From UBA3263 sp964508865 (GTDB lineage Bacteria; Bacteroidota; Bacteroidia; Bacteroidales; Muribaculaceae): DNA of 64,000 nt. Each line of letters starts with the position of its first letter. The stretch's first letter is position 1. Below, piece by piece: positions 61,524 through 64,000 of this stretch. A model generated the notes under the pieces. That model was given only the letters and a program-made list of their open reading frames with translations. It did not search any database and had not been told where the DNA came from. The stretch covers positions 32,957 through 96,956 of the forward strand of contig CAZDVP010000001.1 in assembly GCA_964508865.1 (NCBI GenBank), in the 5' to 3' direction. A program made the position numbers and the translations under genes.

Positions 61524-62026
61524 AGCAGCTCCCAGTATTTTTAATCGGCCTTTTTTTAGGCGCACTTGTGACTGGATTGATCACAACAAAATGCTCAGAA
61601 CCGGTCCAGATTTCAACACTGCCTCCTTTGCGAGACACAGTTTATGACACAATCAAATATTCGGTCCCCGTTCCGAAAGATAGTATGGTTATCCGTTTTA
61701 TAGATTCTAAATTACCAGTGTCGGATATTATAAAAGATTCCACACTGGTAACGTCTGGAGATTCTATCCCGGTTCATATTCCAATAGTACAGAAGGAATA
61801 TAAAACCGAAGACTACCATGCTTGGGTAAGCGGTCCCATAGCACCTCAGTTAGATAGCATAAACCTATTTAGAAAGACTCATTACGAAACCATATATCAA
61901 ACTATCTCAATTCCCCAAAAAACAAAACGCTGGGGGTTGGGAGTTCAGGCTGGGATTGGTGTAACTCCCAATAAAATAGAACCATACATAGGTATTGGAG
62001 TTAGCTACAATTTTTTATCCTGGTAA
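61520..62026 (+). CDS. Membrane-anchored protein with outer-membrane-like C-terminus (possible spanin)
   Basis: The protein has 168 residues. ATG 61520 gives an N-terminal membrane segment (LPVFLIGLFLGALVTGLITT). A periplasmic Pro/Ser-rich linker follows. The C-terminal GLGVQAGIGVTPNKIEPYIG/IGIGVSYNFLSW pattern resembles a beta strand pair ending like outer-membrane barrels. Such an inner-to-outer-membrane layout fits a unimolecular spanin. A longer upstream frame would overlap the DUF5675-like gene and is rejected. Confidence 0.55.
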   Translation: MKQLPVFLIGLFLGALVTGLITTKCSEPVQISTLPPLRDTVYDTIKYSVPVPKDSMVIRFIDSKLPVSDIIKDSTLVTSGDSIPVHIPIVQKEYKTEDYHAWVSGPIAPQLDSINLFRKTHYETIYQTISIPQKTKRWGLGVQAGIGVTPNKIEPYIGIGVSYNFLSW

Positions 62027-62063
62027 AATTTCATCCTGATAATAAACATCCGAGTAAAAACAC

Positions 62064-62077
62064 CTCTATTCTTTAAC
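62064..62077 (+). promoter_or_regulatory. Putative late promoter motif, copy 7
   Basis: CTCTATTCTTTAAC lies 34 bases before the ATG at 62098. Confidence 0.45.
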
Positions 62078-62097
62078 AAACAAACCAACTTCAGAAA

Positions 62098-62427
62098 ATG
62101 GAATTACATATCAAAGACCGAATCTTCATTCCTCAGTTGCTCACACAGCAGGGCACATTTATGGAATTTAATCTGAAGCGCAATATCCTCCGTAAGGTTG
62201 CGCTTACAGATGAAGACGTAAAAAAATACGACATAGTTGAAAACGAAGCGGAGAAACGTACCGAATGGAACCCCGAAAAAGACCGCAATATGCCTTTAGT
62301 AGTAGATTTCACTCAGGACGAACTCCAGTATCTTACCAAGGCTTGCGAAAAAGTGGCCGAAGCCAATTTTCCCGATGAATTTTGGCTCACGGTTGAAAAG
62401 ATTTACAACGCAGCCCAGCCTCAGTAA
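62098..62427 (+). CDS. Small hypothetical protein
   Basis: This 109-residue protein begins MELHIKDRIF and has a conserved-looking FMEFNLKRNILRKVALTDED and VVDFTQDELQYLTKACEKVA. No family is recognised. It lies after a late-promoter-like motif and before a terminator, as a single-gene unit, which suggests it is regulated separately. Confidence 0.65.
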   Translation: MELHIKDRIFIPQLLTQQGTFMEFNLKRNILRKVALTDEDVKKYDIVENEAEKRTEWNPEKDRNMPLVVDFTQDELQYLTKACEKVAEANFPDEFWLTVEKIYNAAQPQ

Positions 62428-62457
62428 ATTTTCTTGCTTCCCAGTGTTATAATACCC

Positions 62458-62488
62458 AGCGCAGCCTTTTCGGTTGCGCTTTTCATTT
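62458..62488 (+). terminator. Rho-independent terminator
   Basis: A 9-bp stem (62458-62466 with 62472-62480; one G-U pair) with a 5-base loop is followed by TTTCATTT. Confidence 0.7.
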
Positions 62489-62537
62489 GATTGAAATTTC
62501 TATAATTTGAAATTTGCCTCAAAACCGTTTAGAATCA

Positions 62538-62547
62538 GCTATTCATA
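62538..62547 (+). promoter_or_regulatory. Putative late promoter motif, copy 8 (before wHTH-terL)
   Basis: GCTATTCATA precedes the wHTH ATG by 26 bases. It is a weaker match to the recurring motif. Confidence 0.35.
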
Positions 62548-62563
62548 TATATAATCAAATAAT

Positions 62564-62827
62564 ATGGTAGACAATACGACGAGAAGTGCCGCAATAGGAT
62601 TTCTGATTTGGTTCCACCAGTTTTATGGAATGTTAACCGATCATACGTACATGATAATTGCCGAGCACTATAAACAATGTAATTACAGTACCATCCGGAA
62701 CTATATGTTGGAGTTAAGAGATGCCGGATATATTTCAATTGAGAATCAGGGTAAACGCTCTCAGCGATTCATTATCAACGGAGAAAAATTCGATGAAATG
62801 ATAGCAACTGATGGCTCACGGTCTTAA
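62564..62827 (+). CDS. Small winged-helix protein upstream of terL
   Basis: This 87-residue protein resembles a winged helix-turn-helix: helices (HTYMIIAEHYKQCNYSTIRN), a recognition-like helix YMLELRDAGYIS, and a wing (QGKRSQRFIINGEK). It overlaps terL by 17 bases. It could be a regulator of late genes or an alternative DNA-binding terminase partner; both are inference. Confidence 0.65.
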   Translation: MVDNTTRSAAIGFLIWFHQFYGMLTDHTYMIIAEHYKQCNYSTIRNYMLELRDAGYISIENQGKRSQRFIINGEKFDEMIATDGSRS

Positions 62828-64000
62828 AGCACCAAAGAATCTTCAAATAACGTTTGCACCGTCTGAAAGGCAATATGAAGTATGGAAGAATCTTCAACCC
62901 GAATGTCCCCATTGCGGAGGTGAAGTGGTTCAGCAGCAATCCGGATATGATAGAAACGGTCATCCAACCTATATTTCAGTCTGCTCTAAATGCGGTGATA
63001 CCAATATCCCTCAGATGGTTCTGTGTGGTGGCGCAGCTGGTGGAGGAAAAAGCTATTTAGGAAGCTGTTGGCTCATTAGCTCTTGTATTCGCTGGCCAGA
63101 TATGCGTATGGTAGTAGGTCGTAAGACACTCAAAAGTCTTAGGGAATCTACATGGAACACCATCCTTAGCGTGGCGAAGAGTTGGGGTCTGATTGAAGGT
63201 GAGAATTTCAAGGTCAATAATCTGTCAGGAGAGATGATTTTCTGGAATGATTCTAAAATCATTATGAAAGAAATGGCCTATGCCCCGGCAGACCCGGATT
63301 GGCTCCGTCTTGGTTCTTCAGAATATAGTGGAGTATTTCTCGATGAGGTCGGTGAGCTTGATCAACGAGGTGTTGACGTGATTTTCTCACGTATTCGATG
63401 GAAGGTTCACGAAACATTCAAAGTACCCAAACTGATGATGTCAACCAACCCATGTCTCGGATGGGTGAGAGACCGGTTTGTCATTGATGAAAATGGAGAT
63501 CCGGTTGTATGTCGGCAGAACGAGAAATATATCCCCTTCAGTGTATTTGACAATCCTGACGAAAGATTCCGTAACGCTTATGTTTCGGCACTGTATAAAA
63601 TTTCTGACCCAAGTGTACGAGAGAGGTTGCTCTTTGGAAACTGGCTATATGTTGATGTCAATGATGCGGCAGCTTATTGGAAATTTAATGGTGATACACA
63701 TTTGGTTATGGACTTGAAAGAAAAAGTCTATGATCCACTCAAACCAGTGATTCTCAGTTTCGACTTCAATGTGGTGCCCTTTATGTCTTGTCTGGCCTTT
63801 CAATTCGATTTTGACAATAAGAAAATCTATGTGCTTGAAGAAATACTTGGCCGTCCCGAAGACAAAGAAAACAACACTCCTAAGTTCGCTCAGAAGATAA
63901 AAACTAAATATTTGACCGAACAACACACTGGAGGACTATTCATAACTGGAGACCCGGCTGGTTTGGCCCGGTCTACACAGACAGAAGAGGGAGTCAACAA
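62811..64000 (+). CDS. Terminase large subunit, 3' end outside the window
   Basis: The visible 396 residues carry the ATPase and start of the nuclease of a phage packaging motor. Walker A is GGAAGGGKSYL with Lys80, Walker B GVFLDEVGEL, then MSTNPC and WVRDRF, and nuclease-like ILSFDFNVVPFM and FITGDPAGLARS. A zinc-ribbon-like insert is present between the N-terminus and Walker A, with Cys32, Cys35, Cys58 and Cys61. The C-terminus is cut by the window. The start overlaps the wHTH gene by 17 bases. Confidence 0.9.
   Translation, partial: MAHGLKAPKNLQITFAPSERQYEVWKNLQPECPHCGGEVVQQQSGYDRNGHPTYISVCSKCGDTNIPQMVLCGGAAGGGKSYLGSCWLISSCIRWPDMRMVVGRKTLKSLRESTWNTILSVAKSWGLIEGENFKVNNLSGEMIFWNDSKIIMKEMAYAPADPDWLRLGSSEYSGVFLDEVGELDQRGVDVIFSRIRWKVHETFKVPKLMMSTNPCLGWVRDRFVIDENGDPVVCRQNEKYIPFSVFDNPDERFRNAYVSALYKISDPSVRERLLFGNWLYVDVNDAAAYWKFNGDTHLVMDLKEKVYDPLKPVILSFDFNVVPFMSCLAFQFDFDNKKIYVLEEILGRPEDKENNTPKFAQKIKTKYLTEQHTGGLFITGDPAGLARSTQTEEGVN

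Noticed and set aside
1..64000. tRNA genes, CRISPR arrays, integrase or transposase
   Set aside because: No cloverleaf, spaced direct repeats or recombinase motifs were found by reading; absence by eye is not proof.

Overview
The window is a continuous piece of a tailed-phage (or prophage) genome with a contractile tail, almost certainly from a phage of Bacteroidota (Bacteroides/Prevotella-type hosts). The evidence for the host is three promoters with the TAnnTTTG -7 element typical of that phylum (near 980, 39895 and 43509), a DUF4494-like protein, and several gene families common in gut Bacteroidales phages. The genome runs off both edges: a minus-strand gene is cut at base 1 and the large terminase is cut at base 64000. 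I saw no tRNA, rRNA, CRISPR array, insertion sequence, integrase or transposase, so lifestyle cannot be decided from this window.

Layout. 1-941: two minus-strand genes that read leftward from a host-type promoter. 1188-10000: head and tail genes in Mu-like order (portal, MuF-type minor head protein, gpG-like protein, neck protein, ClpP-type protease fused to a scaffold, major capsid, tail sheath, tail tube, tail chaperone). 10049-22409: tape measure, baseplate hub and spike, and receptor-side proteins. 22425-31100: a complete diversity-generating retroelement (DGR) made of a 2200-residue fibre with a C-terminal variable repeat, a hairpin, an Avd-like protein, the template repeat and the reverse transcriptase. 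31114-39843: further fibres and baseplate-wedge proteins. 39979-43402: nucleotide metabolism (ThyX-like, NrdD, NrdG). 43547-59934: DNA replication and recombination (gp32-like SSB, SbcD/SbcC, RuvC-like resolvase, a sigma-like factor, DnaB-like helicase, primase, DNA polymerase III alpha in two pieces with a Pif1-like helicase between them, guanylate kinase, DnaQ-like exonuclease). 60001-64000: small terminase, a likely lysis cassette, a winged-helix protein and the large terminase.

How it works together. Early and replication genes appear to use host-type promoters. A second motif, close to CTCTATTCnTAA, occurs 25-61 bases before eight structural or packaging genes and often follows a terminator hairpin. 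Together with the sigma-like gene at 49562 it suggests a phage-encoded late-transcription switch.

Most notable. (1) The replicative polymerase is broken just before its catalytic PDVDNDF motif, with intein (HINT)-like segments at both broken ends whose splicing residues look lost. (2) The DGR template is read in frame as part of the reverse transcriptase N-terminus, and all 12 template/variable differences fall on template adenines. (3) Textbook -1 frameshift elements lie at the portal/MuF boundary as well as in the tail chaperone, and a possible +1 site lies at 39549.
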